Positions 19,265-29,274 are shown, counted from the stretch's first letter. The stretch: 64,000 bases of DNA from Lysobacterales bacterium (GCA_017302135.1 JAFLDZ010000001.1:496001-560000); one strand, 5' to 3'. Notes: generated from the sequence alone by a model not told the origin. A program made the numbers and translations.

Positions 19265-21787
19265 ATGGCCAGCTCTTCATCTTCCTTCTTCGGCAGCATC
19301 CGCGGGCGACTCGTCGCAGGTACCGCGGCGCTGGCGCTGATCCCGCTGATTCTGCTTGCGGTCGTGCTGGGCTACTACGCCAGTCGCCAATCTGCGGACG
19401 CGCTGAACCAGCGCGGCTACGACCAGATGGCCTCGATCCGCGCCGGCAAGCAGGAAGAGATCAAAGCCTACTTCGGCAACGTCGCCAACCTGATGCGTAC
19501 CGTGTCCAATACCGCTGAAGTGCAGCAGGCCCTGCGCGACGGCATCGAGACGCAGCCGAAGATGGCGGCGAACACGGACCTTGAGCAGGCCAAGGCCGCA
19601 TTGAGCGACTACTACCGCAAGGACTTCGGTCGTCAGTTTTCCGTCCGCAACCCCGGTCAGCGTGCCGACATTTCCGACATCGTCGCAAAACTCCCGCCCC
19701 AGACCATCGCGGCGCAATACGCCTACATCGCCAGGAATCCGAACCCCTTGGGCAAGAAAGGCGATCTCGATCAGGCCGACGATGGTTCCGCGTACAGCAC
19801 GGTACATGCGCGCATCCACGGCTACGCGCGCCGCACAGTGCAGGACTACGGCCTGTACGACTTCTTTCTCGTCGACGCCGAGACCGGCTTCGTCGTCTAC
19901 ACCTACTTCAAGGAACTGGATTTCGGCACCAGCCTGCGCGACGGGCCATGGGCGCAGAGCGGTCTCGGCCAGGCCTTCTCCAAGGCGATGTCGGCGAAGA
20001 ACAGCAACGACGTGCTGATCACCGACTACGCGCCGTACCGCCCGTCGTACGACGATCAGGCGTCATTCGTCAGCACGCCCATCGTCGAAAACGGTCGCAC
20101 CATCGGCGTGTTCATCGTGCAGTTGCCGATCGACCGCGTGAACCAGATCATGACCTTCAACGACAAATGGAAAGACGTCGGTCTGGGCGATTCCGGCGAA
20201 ACCTATCTCGTCGGCCCCGACAAAACACCCCGTTCGATCTCGCGCTTCATGAAAGAGAACAGCACCGGCTTCATTGAATTGATGCGCGGGCTCAAAACCC
20301 CGCAAGGCAAACTCGCCTCGATGGACTCGCGCGATTCCAACGTCGGCCTGATGACCATCGATACCCGTGGCGTCCAGAGCGCGCTGGCGGGACAAAGCGG
20401 CACCGCCGTGTATCCCGACTATCGCGGCATCAACGTGCTCGGCTCGTACGCGCCGATCGACGTCCTCGGTCTGCGCTGGGTCATCCTTTCTGAAATCGAC
20501 GAAACCGAATCGAACGCCCCGGTCACGGCGCTGCAGCGCGGCATTGCCGTTGTGGGCCTCTTCACGCTGCTGCTGGTGGGCCTGATCGCATTGTTCGCCG
20601 GCCTGAGACTCGCGCGCTCGATCAACGTGCCGCTGTCCCAGGTGCAGGACACCGTTGCCAAGGTCAGTGCCGGCGAACTCGACGCCCGCACCCGTATGCA
20701 ATCGAACGACGAAATCGGCCAGCTCTCGAACGCGTTCGATGCCCTGCTCGACGACAAAGTGTCGGAACTCGCCCGCGCGCAGCAGGAAAACGAACAGCTC
20801 AACAACTCGGTGATCGAGATCATGACCTCGGTCGCGCAGCTCGCACAGCGCGACCTCAACGTGAAGGTGCCGGTGTCGGAAGACGTGACCGGCGTGGTCT
20901 CGGACGCCATCAACATGATGACCAACGCGACCGCGCGCGCGCTACGCGAAGTCAATACCATTTCGGCGCAGGTCTCCGACAGCTCCGGCCGCGTCAAACA
21001 GCGCGCCGACAACGTCTACAAACTCGCCGACGAAGCAAGCAACCAGGCGAACGCGGCATCGGCGGAATTGAGCGCAACAGCGAACGAACTGCGCAAGATC
21101 GGCGAACAGGCGCAGGGCGCTGGACGCGAGGCGGAACGCGCACTGGTCACGACCAACGAAGCGATGACAGTGGTGCGCGCCACGGTCGAAGGCATCACCA
21201 ATTCGCGCGACCAGATCCGCGAGACGGAAAAACGCGTGAAGCGACTGGCGGAACGTTCGCAGGAAATCTCCTCGGCCGTAACCATCATCGGTCAGATCGC
21301 GGAACGCACCTCGGTGCTGGCGCTCAACGCCTCGATGCAGGCGGTGGCGGCCGGCGAAGCCGGACGCGGTTTCGCGGTGGTGGCGGACGAAGTGAAGCGG
21401 CTCGCGGAAAACGCCCGCGAAGCGACCCAGCAGATCGCCGGACTGGTGAGCGCGATCCAATCGGACACCACCGAAACGCTGCAGGCGATGAACGGCACCA
21501 TCAGCCAGGTCGTGGACATCACCAAGCTCGCCGACCGCGCCGGCGCGCAGATGAACGACAACCGCGAAGCGACAGAAGCGCTGGTGAACTCGGTGCGCAG
21601 CATCACGATCGCGACCCAGACCCAGGGCGAAGCGTCGCAACGCCTGCTGGCCCGCGCCTACGACCTGATCAGCGCTTCGCAGAACACGCTGGAGGAAATC
21701 GAACAGCAGCGCGGCGATACCGAATCGCTGACCGAGTCGGCATCGGCGTTGGTGCGAACGGTTTCGGAATTCCGCCTGCCGGGTTGA
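19265..21787 (+). CDS. pilJ: methyl-accepting chemotaxis protein, PilJ-like with large Cache-type sensor
   Basis: 840 residues. TM1 (about 15-40) and TM2 (about 425-450) bracket a ~385-residue periplasmic part. The sensor contains segments such as YDFFLVDAETGFVVYTYFKE and FIVQLPIDRVNQIM, which look like a double-Cache sensor rather than the short PilJ N-domain. HAMP follows (about 450-500), then the signalling coiled coil. The hairpin tip near residue 685 reads LNASMQAVAAGEAGRGF, matching the atypical PilJ tip (LNASIQASMAGEAGRGF) rather than the canonical NAAIEAARAGE. Longer than usual PilJ (~680). Acts with PilI and ChpA at the inner membrane. Confidence 0.88.
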   Translation: MASSSSSFFGSIRGRLVAGTAALALIPLILLAVVLGYYASRQSADALNQRGYDQMASIRAGKQEEIKAYFGNVANLMRTVSNTAEVQQALRDGIETQPKMAANTDLEQAKAALSDYYRKDFGRQFSVRNPGQRADISDIVAKLPPQTIAAQYAYIARNPNPLGKKGDLDQADDGSAYSTVHARIHGYARRTVQDYGLYDFFLVDAETGFVVYTYFKELDFGTSLRDGPWAQSGLGQAFSKAMSAKNSNDVLITDYAPYRPSYDDQASFVSTPIVENGRTIGVFIVQLPIDRVNQIMTFNDKWKDVGLGDSGETYLVGPDKTPRSISRFMKENSTGFIELMRGLKTPQGKLASMDSRDSNVGLMTIDTRGVQSALAGQSGTAVYPDYRGINVLGSYAPIDVLGLRWVILSEIDETESNAPVTALQRGIAVVGLFTLLLVGLIALFAGLRLARSINVPLSQVQDTVAKVSAGELDARTRMQSNDEIGQLSNAFDALLDDKVSELARAQQENEQLNNSVIEIMTSVAQLAQRDLNVKVPVSEDVTGVVSDAINMMTNATARALREVNTISAQVSDSSGRVKQRADNVYKLADEASNQANAASAELSATANELRKIGEQAQGAGREAERALVTTNEAMTVVRATVEGITNSRDQIRETEKRVKRLAERSQEISSAVTIIGQIAERTSVLALNASMQAVAAGEAGRGFAVVADEVKRLAENAREATQQIAGLVSAIQSDTTETLQAMNGTISQVVDITKLADRAGAQMNDNREATEALVNSVRSITIATQTQGEASQRLLARAYDLISASQNTLEEIEQQRGDTESLTESASALVRTVSEFRLPG

Positions 21788-21841
21788 TCCGGCAGCGGCA
21801 CTGCACCGAAACGACACGCCACACCGACGAGGAAGCACGCC

Positions 21842-24800
21842 ATGTCACCGCCGCCCGGCAGCGCAGAGACGCTCGCGCCAGCGCACTACCGCTCGCAGCT
21901 CGACACCCTGGTGTCGCTGTTGCAAGTGGCCAACGCCGTGCCCGACATGGCGGACCCCATCCTGCTCGGACAGATGGTTGAAACCCTGCAGGAAGGCGCA
22001 TCCGCCGCGCCCCTGCCCGGCGTGCCGGATCTGCTGCGCAGTTGGAAAGCGGCGCTGCACGATCTCGGCCGTCGCGGCGACAGCCTGAGTCAGGACGATC
22101 TCACCCAGATGGCACTCTGGTTCATCGGCCTGCAGGAGCATGCCGCCGGTCGCCTCGACCGCGAAGGACGGCAGATGCTGGCGCAGTTGCCCGAAGGCAT
22201 CGAATGGATGCCGCGGCTGTCGCACAATTTCACGCATGCGATCGCGCGCCGGCTCGAAGCTGGCGCAGCTGCCGCCGAGGCTGCGGCAGTTGCGCTCGAC
22301 ATCGATGCGGGTGCGCTCGCACACGCGCCAGAGGCCGTCGAAATGCCGCAGGTCATTGCGGATGTCGATGCTTTCACCTTTGCATTCGAAGAGAAAACAC
22401 CCGAGGCCACGACGGCCACTGTCGAATCCACCGGCAAGCAGCATCCCGAACCGCAGTCGTGGTCATTCGCACACGCCTCGATCGATATCGCCACCGTCGA
22501 GCCCGCAACAGCCGCCGAGACCACCGCAGACGAGGTCGCGCCCGGTGCGGCCGAAGGTTCGCTTCCGCAGGACAGCGATACGCCGATGATCGAAGCCGAT
22601 CATTCGCCGATCTGGATCGGTCAGGAAGAACTCGACCTCACCCGCCAGGCCATCGTCGAGCAGGTACTTCCGCTCGCGCAGGCCTGGTCGGAAACACCGG
22701 ATGCGCGCACCAATGCGCCGATCGTCGAAGAACTCGCTTACCAGTGTCAGCTCATCGTCAACGTGCTGGAATTGATCGGCACGCCAGTGCTCGCGCAGGG
22801 CATGGCGGCGGTTCACGACAGCATCGAACGTCGCGACCCGGCAGTCCCACCTGAACAAGTGGCGATGTGGTGCGGCGCATTGTTCGGAGCGATCGAACAA
22901 CCCGGCCAGGATGCTGCCGATCTGCTGGTCTCCGTGGCACCGGCACTGCCTGAGCTGGGCGATGCCTGGGCGCGCGCCCTGGGCGACGAGATGGAGAGGA
23001 TCGTCATCGGTTTCGATCCGGCGATGATCGCGCAGCGCAAGACCCTCGCCAGTCTCGAAGACATCAACCTTGCTCCAGCGGAAGACGTCTTGCCGAACGT
23101 GCTCGACGGCATGCTCCGGGAGTTGCCGGGCAACACCGCGCGCCTCGGTGCATCGGTCCGCGCGCTCGCCGACACCCGTTCGCCGGAACCCATCGACGAA
23201 GCCCGCCGTGTGGCGCACACGCTCAAGGGCGATGCCAACACCGTGGGTATCCGCGGGCTGGCGAACATCACCCACGCGCTGGAAGAGATCATGATCGTGC
23301 TCGCGAAGCGGCCCGATCTGCTCAACGACGATTGCGCAGAATTGCTGACCTCCACCAGCGACTGCGTCGAAGAAATCTCCGACCATCTGCTTGGCCGGGG
23401 TCGTGCGCCGGACAATCTGCTCGATCTCTACCAGCACATCCTCGACACCGCGAACGCGCTTGCCGATGGCGCCCAGGCGCCGCAGGCAGCAGCGTCGTCC
23501 CCAACACGGGAGCGCGAGGAAGCCAACCTCACCGACGCCGTCCTGCCGACCGTGCCGACGGACAGCGCACTGCCGGCCATGCCATCTGCCATGTCTGCAG
23601 TCATCACGCCCGCGATACCGGTCGAAGACACGGGCATGGCCGCCAGCGGCATTCAAAGCCTCAACGTTCCCAGCGCACTGCTCGACGAACTGCAGCGGCT
23701 TGCCGGCGAAACGCTGGTGACCTCACGCCAGATCGACCAGCAGCTCGATGGGCTGGGCACGATTCAACGCGACCAGCGACAGGGCGTGCGCTACACCCAC
23801 GAACTCATGGGCCGACTCGACGATCTGGTCGCGCTGCGCGGCGCGGCGCTGCAGTCGACCGCACAGAAAGCCGGCGCCGATCTCGATCCACTCGAGATCG
23901 ACCAGTACAACGAACTGCACGTGATCTCGCGCCAGTTGCTCGAAGCGCACGCCGACAGCAGCGAATTCCAGCGACGCATCGAGCGCATCATGAATGCGCT
24001 GTCCGACCTGCGCAGCGAACAGGAACAGCTCAACCGCGACCTGCAGCGCACCATCCTGCGCACGCGCACGGTGCCGTTCGGCCAGGTCTCGCAGCGCCTG
24101 CAGCGCATCGTGCGCCAGACCGCGAAGCAGGTCTTCAAGCAGGTGCAGCTCGACATCGTCGGCGAAGAGATCCCCGTCGATGCGGAGCTGCTGGAACGGA
24201 TCGTCGAACCGCTCGCACATCTGCTGCGCAACGCCATCGATCATGGCATCGAGGCGCCGCAGGAACGTCTCGCTGCCGGCAAATCCGAGCATGGCCATCT
24301 CGTACTGCGCGTGGGTCTGCAGGGCGACGCCGCGACGATCGAACTGCAGGACGACGGTCGTGGATTGGATCTCGATGCGATCCGCGCGCGCGCCATCGAT
24401 GCCGGCCTGCTCGGCGCCGAACAGGCGGTCGACGAACGCCAACTCACCCGTCTCATCCTGCTGCCGGGTTTCTCCACCCGCAGCACCGCATCCGAAGTCT
24501 CGGGACGCGGCATCGGCATGGACGTGGTCAACCAGCGCATCGCCGCACTGCGCGGTACGCTCGCGATCACCACCGAAACCGGCATCGGCACCCGTGTGCA
24601 GCTGCGCCTGCCGATCACCCAGACCATCGCCAATGTCATCGTCGCGCGCGGCCAGCGTCAGGTCAGCGCGGTGGTGGCGGCATCGGTCGAACGTGTCGTG
24701 AGCTTCGCCGCTGGCGAATGCAGCTACGACGACGGTCAATTGCGCGTCGCACTGGATGGCGAAGTCCTGCCCGCATTGCCGATCGAAGCGTTTTATGGCG

Positions 24801-25474
24801 AATCGGCCGACTTCTCCATGTGGGTCGGCGCCTCCGGCATCGGCCTTTACGTCCGCGACGCGGACGGCAACGGCAACGTGGTGCTCGTGCGCGGTATCGA
24901 CGAAGTCCGCAGCGTCGTCGTCAAACCGATCAGCGCCTATCTCCCGCCGATTCCTGCGGTCCGCGGCGTCACCCAGCTCGGCGACGGCGGTCTCGCGCCG
25001 GTGATCGATCTCGACGTCTTGCTGCAGTCGGCACAGCAAAGCCACTTCGATACGGCCGACCTCGCGCTGACGACGGCGCCGATCACCCGCGTGGTGGTTG
25101 CCGACGACTCGCTCAGCGTTCGCCGCGCACTGGAACAACTGATGCAGGACGCCGGCTTCGAAGTCGCGACCGCACGCGATGGTTTCGAGGCGCTGGCAGC
25201 GATCCAGGCGAAACCGACGCACGCGCTGCTGGTCGACCTCGAAATGCCGCGCATGAACGGCCTGGAAGTCACCCGCAATCTGCGCAACCACGCCGAGACC
25301 CGCGACCTTCCGGTGGTGATGATCACCTCGCGCGCGACCGACAAGCACCAGACGATGGCCGAACAGGCCGGCGTCACCCGGATGTTGGGCAAACCCTTCT
25401 CGGAAGACTCGCTGGTGATGCTGGTGCGCGAGCTGATCGCCGAGCAAGCGACGGCGGTTGACGACGCCAGCTGA
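21842..25474 (+). CDS. chpA: ChpA-like hybrid chemotaxis histidine kinase
   Basis: 1210 residues. A long N-terminal region without recognisable motifs (about 1-400) precedes one clear Hpt domain with phospho-His459 (VAHTLKGDANTVG). A CheA-type dimerisation segment follows, then a HATPase domain (N box LLRNAIDHGIEAP, G1 LQDDGRGLD, G2 SEVSGRGIGMDVV), a CheW domain and a C-terminal receiver with Asp1132 (LLVDLEMPRMNG). Pseudomonas ChpA carries eight phosphotransfer-type modules in ~2470 residues; this form is about half that length. It is the last gene of the operon; no cheB or cheR homologue is adjacent. Confidence 0.9.
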   Translation: MSPPPGSAETLAPAHYRSQLDTLVSLLQVANAVPDMADPILLGQMVETLQEGASAAPLPGVPDLLRSWKAALHDLGRRGDSLSQDDLTQMALWFIGLQEHAAGRLDREGRQMLAQLPEGIEWMPRLSHNFTHAIARRLEAGAAAAEAAAVALDIDAGALAHAPEAVEMPQVIADVDAFTFAFEEKTPEATTATVESTGKQHPEPQSWSFAHASIDIATVEPATAAETTADEVAPGAAEGSLPQDSDTPMIEADHSPIWIGQEELDLTRQAIVEQVLPLAQAWSETPDARTNAPIVEELAYQCQLIVNVLELIGTPVLAQGMAAVHDSIERRDPAVPPEQVAMWCGALFGAIEQPGQDAADLLVSVAPALPELGDAWARALGDEMERIVIGFDPAMIAQRKTLASLEDINLAPAEDVLPNVLDGMLRELPGNTARLGASVRALADTRSPEPIDEARRVAHTLKGDANTVGIRGLANITHALEEIMIVLAKRPDLLNDDCAELLTSTSDCVEEISDHLLGRGRAPDNLLDLYQHILDTANALADGAQAPQAAASSPTREREEANLTDAVLPTVPTDSALPAMPSAMSAVITPAIPVEDTGMAASGIQSLNVPSALLDELQRLAGETLVTSRQIDQQLDGLGTIQRDQRQGVRYTHELMGRLDDLVALRGAALQSTAQKAGADLDPLEIDQYNELHVISRQLLEAHADSSEFQRRIERIMNALSDLRSEQEQLNRDLQRTILRTRTVPFGQVSQRLQRIVRQTAKQVFKQVQLDIVGEEIPVDAELLERIVEPLAHLLRNAIDHGIEAPQERLAAGKSEHGHLVLRVGLQGDAATIELQDDGRGLDLDAIRARAIDAGLLGAEQAVDERQLTRLILLPGFSTRSTASEVSGRGIGMDVVNQRIAALRGTLAITTETGIGTRVQLRLPITQTIANVIVARGQRQVSAVVAASVERVVSFAAGECSYDDGQLRVALDGEVLPALPIEAFYGESADFSMWVGASGIGLYVRDADGNGNVVLVRGIDEVRSVVVKPISAYLPPIPAVRGVTQLGDGGLAPVIDLDVLLQSAQQSHFDTADLALTTAPITRVVVADDSLSVRRALEQLMQDAGFEVATARDGFEALAAIQAKPTHALLVDLEMPRMNGLEVTRNLRNHAETRDLPVVMITSRATDKHQTMAEQAGVTRMLGKPFSEDSLVMLVRELIAEQATAVDDAS

Positions 25475-25484
25475 TGCGGGAGGA

Positions 25485-25530
25485 GGTTCGGCCCCGACGT
25501 CGGCTTTCTCGAAGCGGCGGGGCCGAAGCC
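25485..25530. repeat. palindromic repeat after the chemosensory operon
   Basis: CGGCCCCG (25489-25496) pairs with CGGGGCCG (25518-25525), extended by partly matching GG(T/C)T ends, 15 bases after the chpA stop. Similar in placement to the other intergenic palindromes; may double as a terminator although no T-run follows. Confidence 0.55.
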
Positions 25531-25588
25531 CCTCGCGTAGTGGCGGCCGACTTACACTAGGCGGCAAGCCAAACTGCGATCCACTGCC

Positions 25589-26797
25589 ATGTCCGAAGCC
25601 GCCCCGAGCCTCACCCAGCGCTACGCCGAAGAACTCGACGCCATCCGCGCGCAGGGGCTGTTCAAGTCCGAGCGCATCATCACCAGCCCGCAGTCGGCCG
25701 AAATCCGGCTCGCCGACGGCCGCACGGTGCTGAATTTCTGCGCCAACAACTATCTCGGCTTGGCCGATCACCCCGACATCATCGCGGCAGCGAAAGACGC
25801 CCTCGACAGCCACGGCTTCGGCATGGCCAGCGTACGCTTCATCTGCGGTACGCAGGACCTGCACAAACAGCTCGAAGCGAAGATCGCCGATTTCTTCGGC
25901 ACCGAAGACACCATTCTCTACGCCGCCTGCTTCGACGCGAACGGCGGGTTGTTCGAACCGCTGCTGGACGAGCGCGACGCGATCATTTCCGACGCGCTCA
26001 ACCATGCCTCGATCATCGACGGCGTGCGTCTATGCAAGGCACAACGCTTCCGCTACGCCAACTGCGACATGGCCGATCTCGAAGCGCAACTGCAGGCCGC
26101 CGACGCGGCAGGCTGCAGGACCAAACTCATCACCACCGATGGCGTGTTCTCGATGGACGGCTTCATCGCGCCGCTCGACGACATCACGACCCTGGCGAAA
26201 AAGTACAACGCTCTGGTGCATATCGATGAATGCCACGCCACCGGCTTCCTAGGCGCGAACGGTCGCGGCTCGGCGGAAGTGAAGGGCGTGATGGATCGGA
26301 TCGACATCTTCACCGGCACGCTGGGCAAGGCAATGGGCGGCGCGCTCGGCGGCTTCACCACCGCCAAGCGCGAAGTGATCGAAATGCTGCGTCAACGCTC
26401 GCGACCGTATCTGTTTTCCAACTCGCTGCCGCCGCACGTGGTGGCGGCGGGCATCCAGGCTTTCGGCATGCTGTCCACCGCCGGGGATCTGCGCGAACGC
26501 CTTGCCGGCAACACCCGCTATTTCCGCGAGAAAATGACCACCGCCGGCTTCGACATCAAGCCGGGCGTGCACCCGATCTGCCCGGTGATGCTCTACGACG
26601 CACCGTTGGCGCAACGTTTCGCCGAGCGGCTGCTCGAAGAAGGCATCTACGCGATCGGCTTCTTCTTCCCGGTCGTGGCGAAAGGCCAAGCGCGCATTCG
26701 CACACAGATGAGCGCGGCGCATACCCGCGAACATCTTGACCGTGCGATCGATGCCTTCATCCGCATCGGTCGCGAGCTGGGCGTGCTCAAGGCGTAA
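25589..26797 (+). CDS. kbl: 2-amino-3-ketobutyrate CoA ligase
   Basis: 402 residues; cleaves 2-amino-3-ketobutyrate with CoA to glycine and acetyl-CoA, completing the Tdh pathway. It is an alpha-oxoamine synthase with PLP motifs: [26 protein letters not shown], the Asp/His pair in [12 protein letters not shown], and the PLP-Lys in [10 protein letters not shown]. Length matches E. coli Kbl (398). The start ATG at 25589 is the first in frame after the operon. The HNH gene begins immediately after its stop. Confidence 0.96.
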   Translation: MSEAAPSLTQRYAEELDAIRAQGLFKSERIITSPQSAEIRLADGRTVLNFCANNYLGLADHPDIIAAAKDALDSHGFGMASVRFICGTQDLHKQLEAKIADFFGTEDTILYAACFDANGGLFEPLLDERDAIISDALNHASIIDGVRLCKAQRFRYANCDMADLEAQLQAADAAGCRTKLITTDGVFSMDGFIAPLDDITTLAKKYNALVHIDECHATGFLGANGRGSAEVKGVMDRIDIFTGTLGKAMGGALGGFTTAKREVIEMLRQRSRPYLFSNSLPPHVVAAGIQAFGMLSTAGDLRERLAGNTRYFREKMTTAGFDIKPGVHPICPVMLYDAPLAQRFAERLLEEGIYAIGFFFPVVAKGQARIRTQMSAAHTREHLDRAIDAFIRIGRELGVLKA

Positions 26798-26798
26798 C

Positions 26799-27191
26799 GT
26801 GCGCCCTGCGTTGCGCCGGCTGTTCCTGCGTGCGCTCTCGACCGATAGCGAAGCGCAACTGCGCGACGGCGAGTGGGAAACCCGGTGTCTGCATTGCCGC
26901 CGTCGCTTGTTCGTACGCGACGACGGCGAAGCCTTGGGCAACGCGACGCTGGAACACGTCGTGCCGCAGGCGTGGTTCGGCAAGCGTGCCGCTGCTGCAC
27001 TCACTGCACTGGTCCGCGACGACAACAACGATGCGCGCAACCTCGCGATCGCCTGCGCATCCTGCAATCACGGCAAAGGCGTCAGCCACGACGCGCGCGG
27101 CCCTCACGATGAAAGAGCGCTCGTCGTGATCGGTCAGTTACTGCAAATCCGGCTCGCGCGTTGGCGCGAGCCGAATGACCGCGAGTCGTAG
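26799..27191 (+). CDS. HNH endonuclease domain protein
   Basis: 130 residues starting at a GTG that lies one base after the kbl stop; longer upstream frames overlap kbl. The first zinc pair is CLHCRRRLF, followed by LEHVVPQAWFGK (the first His of HNH), NDARNLAIACASCNHGKG (the Asn and second Cys pair). The complete Cys4-HNH layout suggests a metal-dependent nuclease domain. The role is unknown; the position directly behind kbl suggests translational coupling rather than a shared pathway. Confidence 0.75.
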   Translation: MRPALRRLFLRALSTDSEAQLRDGEWETRCLHCRRRLFVRDDGEALGNATLEHVVPQAWFGKRAAAALTALVRDDNNDARNLAIACASCNHGKGVSHDARGPHDERALVVIGQLLQIRLARWREPNDRES

Positions 27192-27374
27192 TCGAAGCGA
27201 ACCGGTCGTCGGCATCATGGGTTGATGCAGGTGAACACCATTGCGCCGAATTCCCGGCGATGCTGCCGGCACAAGATCGACTGAAAGGCCGCATCATGCT
27301 TACTGCGAATGCTCAAACGCACTCCGGCACGCTTCCTTTCTGTATCCGCCGAACCGGCGACGCCCCGGCAGCCT

Positions 27375-27635
27375 TCAACGGCGCTTTGCCGACGCTTTGG
27401 GTTGCGGCTTGGGCGGCGCACCCTTCGCGATGCGGATACCGCGCGCTTTCATCCACGCATCGAAATCCTGTGCGCTCATCTTGCGTCCGTTCTGGGTCAT
27501 CTCGAACCGGTTGGATTTGCCGACAGCAACCGGTGCGGGTGAGGGCGGAGCTTTGACAGCGACGGGTGCCTGCGTAGCGCATCCGGGCATAGCGACGAGC
27601 GTGGCGCACAGCGCCACAGGCATGAACATGCGCAT
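27375..27635 (-). CDS. small lipoprotein with C-terminal DAWMKARG motif
   Basis: 86 residues. A type-II signal peptide with lipobox LVAMPGC (Cys19) is followed by a Pro/Ala/Val linker and the conserved block FEMTQNGRKMSAQDFDAWMK, then ARGIRIAKG and a basic tail ending KASAKRR. The same block recurs in the protein at 28738-29274, on the other side of the pseudouridine synthase gene. No known domain was recognised. Probably anchored to the outer membrane, facing the periplasm. Confidence 0.65.
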   Translation of the reverse strand: MRMFMPVALCATLVAMPGCATQAPVAVKAPPSPAPVAVGKSNRFEMTQNGRKMSAQDFDAWMKARGIRIAKGAPPKPQPKASAKRR

Positions 27636-27786
27636 TGGGTGACACCTTCGTTGTTCGCTGGACCACCCCCGTCCAAAGTGTAGACAGACGCAGATCTCAA
27701 AGCCTGAATACGTGCGTGAAATCGCGCACAGTTCACGCATCGCGCCAGTCGTGCCGGTCATCCGCATCTCATTCGTATGCAGAACG

Positions 27787-28530
27787 TCAGATGCCCAGAC
27801 TGCGTAGCCCAGACTCATCCAGCTCGCGCCACTGTCCTTTCGGCAACTCGCCCAACGCCAGGCCGCCGATCGCCACCCGCACTAATCGCAGCGTCTCGAT
27901 TTCGAACGCGCCCAGCAGTCGTCGGATCTGCCGATTGCGGCCTTCATCAAGCACGATCTCGACCCAGGCGTTCTTTTCGCCCGCACGCAGCAACGCCGCT
28001 TCGACCGCACTCAACCATTCGCCATCCACTTCCCGTCCACGGCATAGCGCCGCCAACTGATCGGCATTGGGTATCCGATCGATCTGCACGTGATAGGTCT
28101 TGCGCGGCCCTGTGTCCGGATCGGTGAGGCGCGCAGCCCATTGCGGATCGTTGGTGAACAGCAGAAGTCCTTCGCTGGCTTTGTCCAGACGCCCGACCGG
28201 CGCAAGCCAAGGCAACGGCGCGCCATGCAGCGACGCGCCATCGAAACAACGATACACAGTGTCACGGCCACGCTCATCGCTGACGGTGGTGACCAGACCG
28301 CGCGGTTTATTCAGCATCAGGTAGATCGGCGATTGCGCCCCAAGCATATTGCCGTCGACAACGATATCGTCGCGATCGAGCACGGTGGGTGATTCGGGAT
28401 CGCGTACCACACGTCCGCCCACGCTGACACGGCCAGCCCGCACCCACTCAGCCGCCTGCGACCGCGAACAAACGCCGCGCTTCGAAAGCACGCGCGCGAG
28501 TCCGTAACGGGGAAATGATGCAGACGACAT
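27787..28530 (-). CDS. RsuA/RluB/E/F-family rRNA pseudouridine synthase
   Basis: 247 residues. An N-terminal S4 RNA-binding domain (ARVLSKRGVCSRSQAAEWVR) is followed by the pseudouridine synthase domain with the catalytic Asp in VGRLDKASEGLLLFTND and the family segment EGRNRQIRRLLGAF. LMLNKPRGLVTT is typical of the RsuA subfamily. The target uridine cannot be assigned from sequence alone. It sits between two small-protein genes on the same strand that share a motif. Confidence 0.9.
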   Translation of the reverse strand: MSSASFPRYGLARVLSKRGVCSRSQAAEWVRAGRVSVGGRVVRDPESPTVLDRDDIVVDGNMLGAQSPIYLMLNKPRGLVTTVSDERGRDTVYRCFDGASLHGAPLPWLAPVGRLDKASEGLLLFTNDPQWAARLTDPDTGPRKTYHVQIDRIPNADQLAALCRGREVDGEWLSAVEAALLRAGEKNAWVEIVLDEGRNRQIRRLLGAFEIETLRLVRVAIGGLALGELPKGQWRELDESGLRSLGI

Positions 28531-28737
28531 AGGAAGATTATCGTTGCTCAGCCGATGAGCTGCTCGTGTACGAGGGCGTTCTTGATCGGTGATCCGTGAT
28601 TCCGACCAGCCATTCGAGCAGTCGCACGCGCACTGGCTACAGGCCGCAGCGCTGATGATCAGTGTGCGCGTGAAGTTATTGAACTCTCACATCAACAGCC
28701 GCTGAGCAATTCCGTATTCGCTTGCGGCGCGATGGCG

Positions 28738-29274
28738 TCAGCGCTTTTTCTTCTTCGGCGGCGCCGCCGGCGGGGGCGGTGCAGCAGTCGGCACTGCAAC
28801 TGGTTTGGCCGGGCCCTGCACGACGCGCACGCCGCGCGCTTTCATCCACGCGTCGAATTCGTCCGCCGTCATACGCTTGCCATTCTGGGTCATATCGAAG
28901 CGCCAGGCGGTACTGCTCTCGCTAGGTTTCGGCTGATACGCACCCGCACTCGCCGTGGCTGGCAGAGGCTGTCTCGCCGCAGCGATCGCACGACATTCCT
29001 GATGCTGGACGCGCGACAGCACCACCTCGACCGTGGCGCCTTCGGAGAACAACTGGGCAAAGCCGACACCGGTTCCGACTTGTGCGCTCGGCGCGGCAAG
29101 CTCTTCCGCGATCGGCGTCAACTGCAGGGCGTTGCCCTTGACCGGTACAAGCGGCTTGAAGGATGCGCAGTCCACGGCCGCAGCATGCGTTTGGCCAGTG
29201 AATGTCGCCGACAATGCGATCAGACCCAAGGACACCAATCCTTGCATGCAAGTGGACGCAGGGGCTTTGCGCAT
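28738..29274 (-). CDS. exported protein with C-terminal DAWMKARG motif
   Basis: 178 residues. Signal peptide residues 1 to about 32 (hydrophobic GLVSLGLIALSATFTG, cleavage near THAA). The mature part has two Cys (VDCASF and HQECRA) that could form a disulfide. After a Ser/Pro linker comes FDMTQNGKRMTADEFDAWMK, then ARGVRVVQG and an Ala/Pro tail ending KKKKR. The C-terminal ~55 residues are clearly homologous to the lipoprotein at 27375-27635. ATG at 29274 is chosen because it gives a clean signal peptide. Function unknown. Confidence 0.7.
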   Translation of the reverse strand: MRKAPASTCMQGLVSLGLIALSATFTGQTHAAAVDCASFKPLVPVKGNALQLTPIAEELAAPSAQVGTGVGFAQLFSEGATVEVVLSRVQHQECRAIAAARQPLPATASAGAYQPKPSESSTAWRFDMTQNGKRMTADEFDAWMKARGVRVVQGPAKPVAVPTAAPPPPAAPPKKKKR

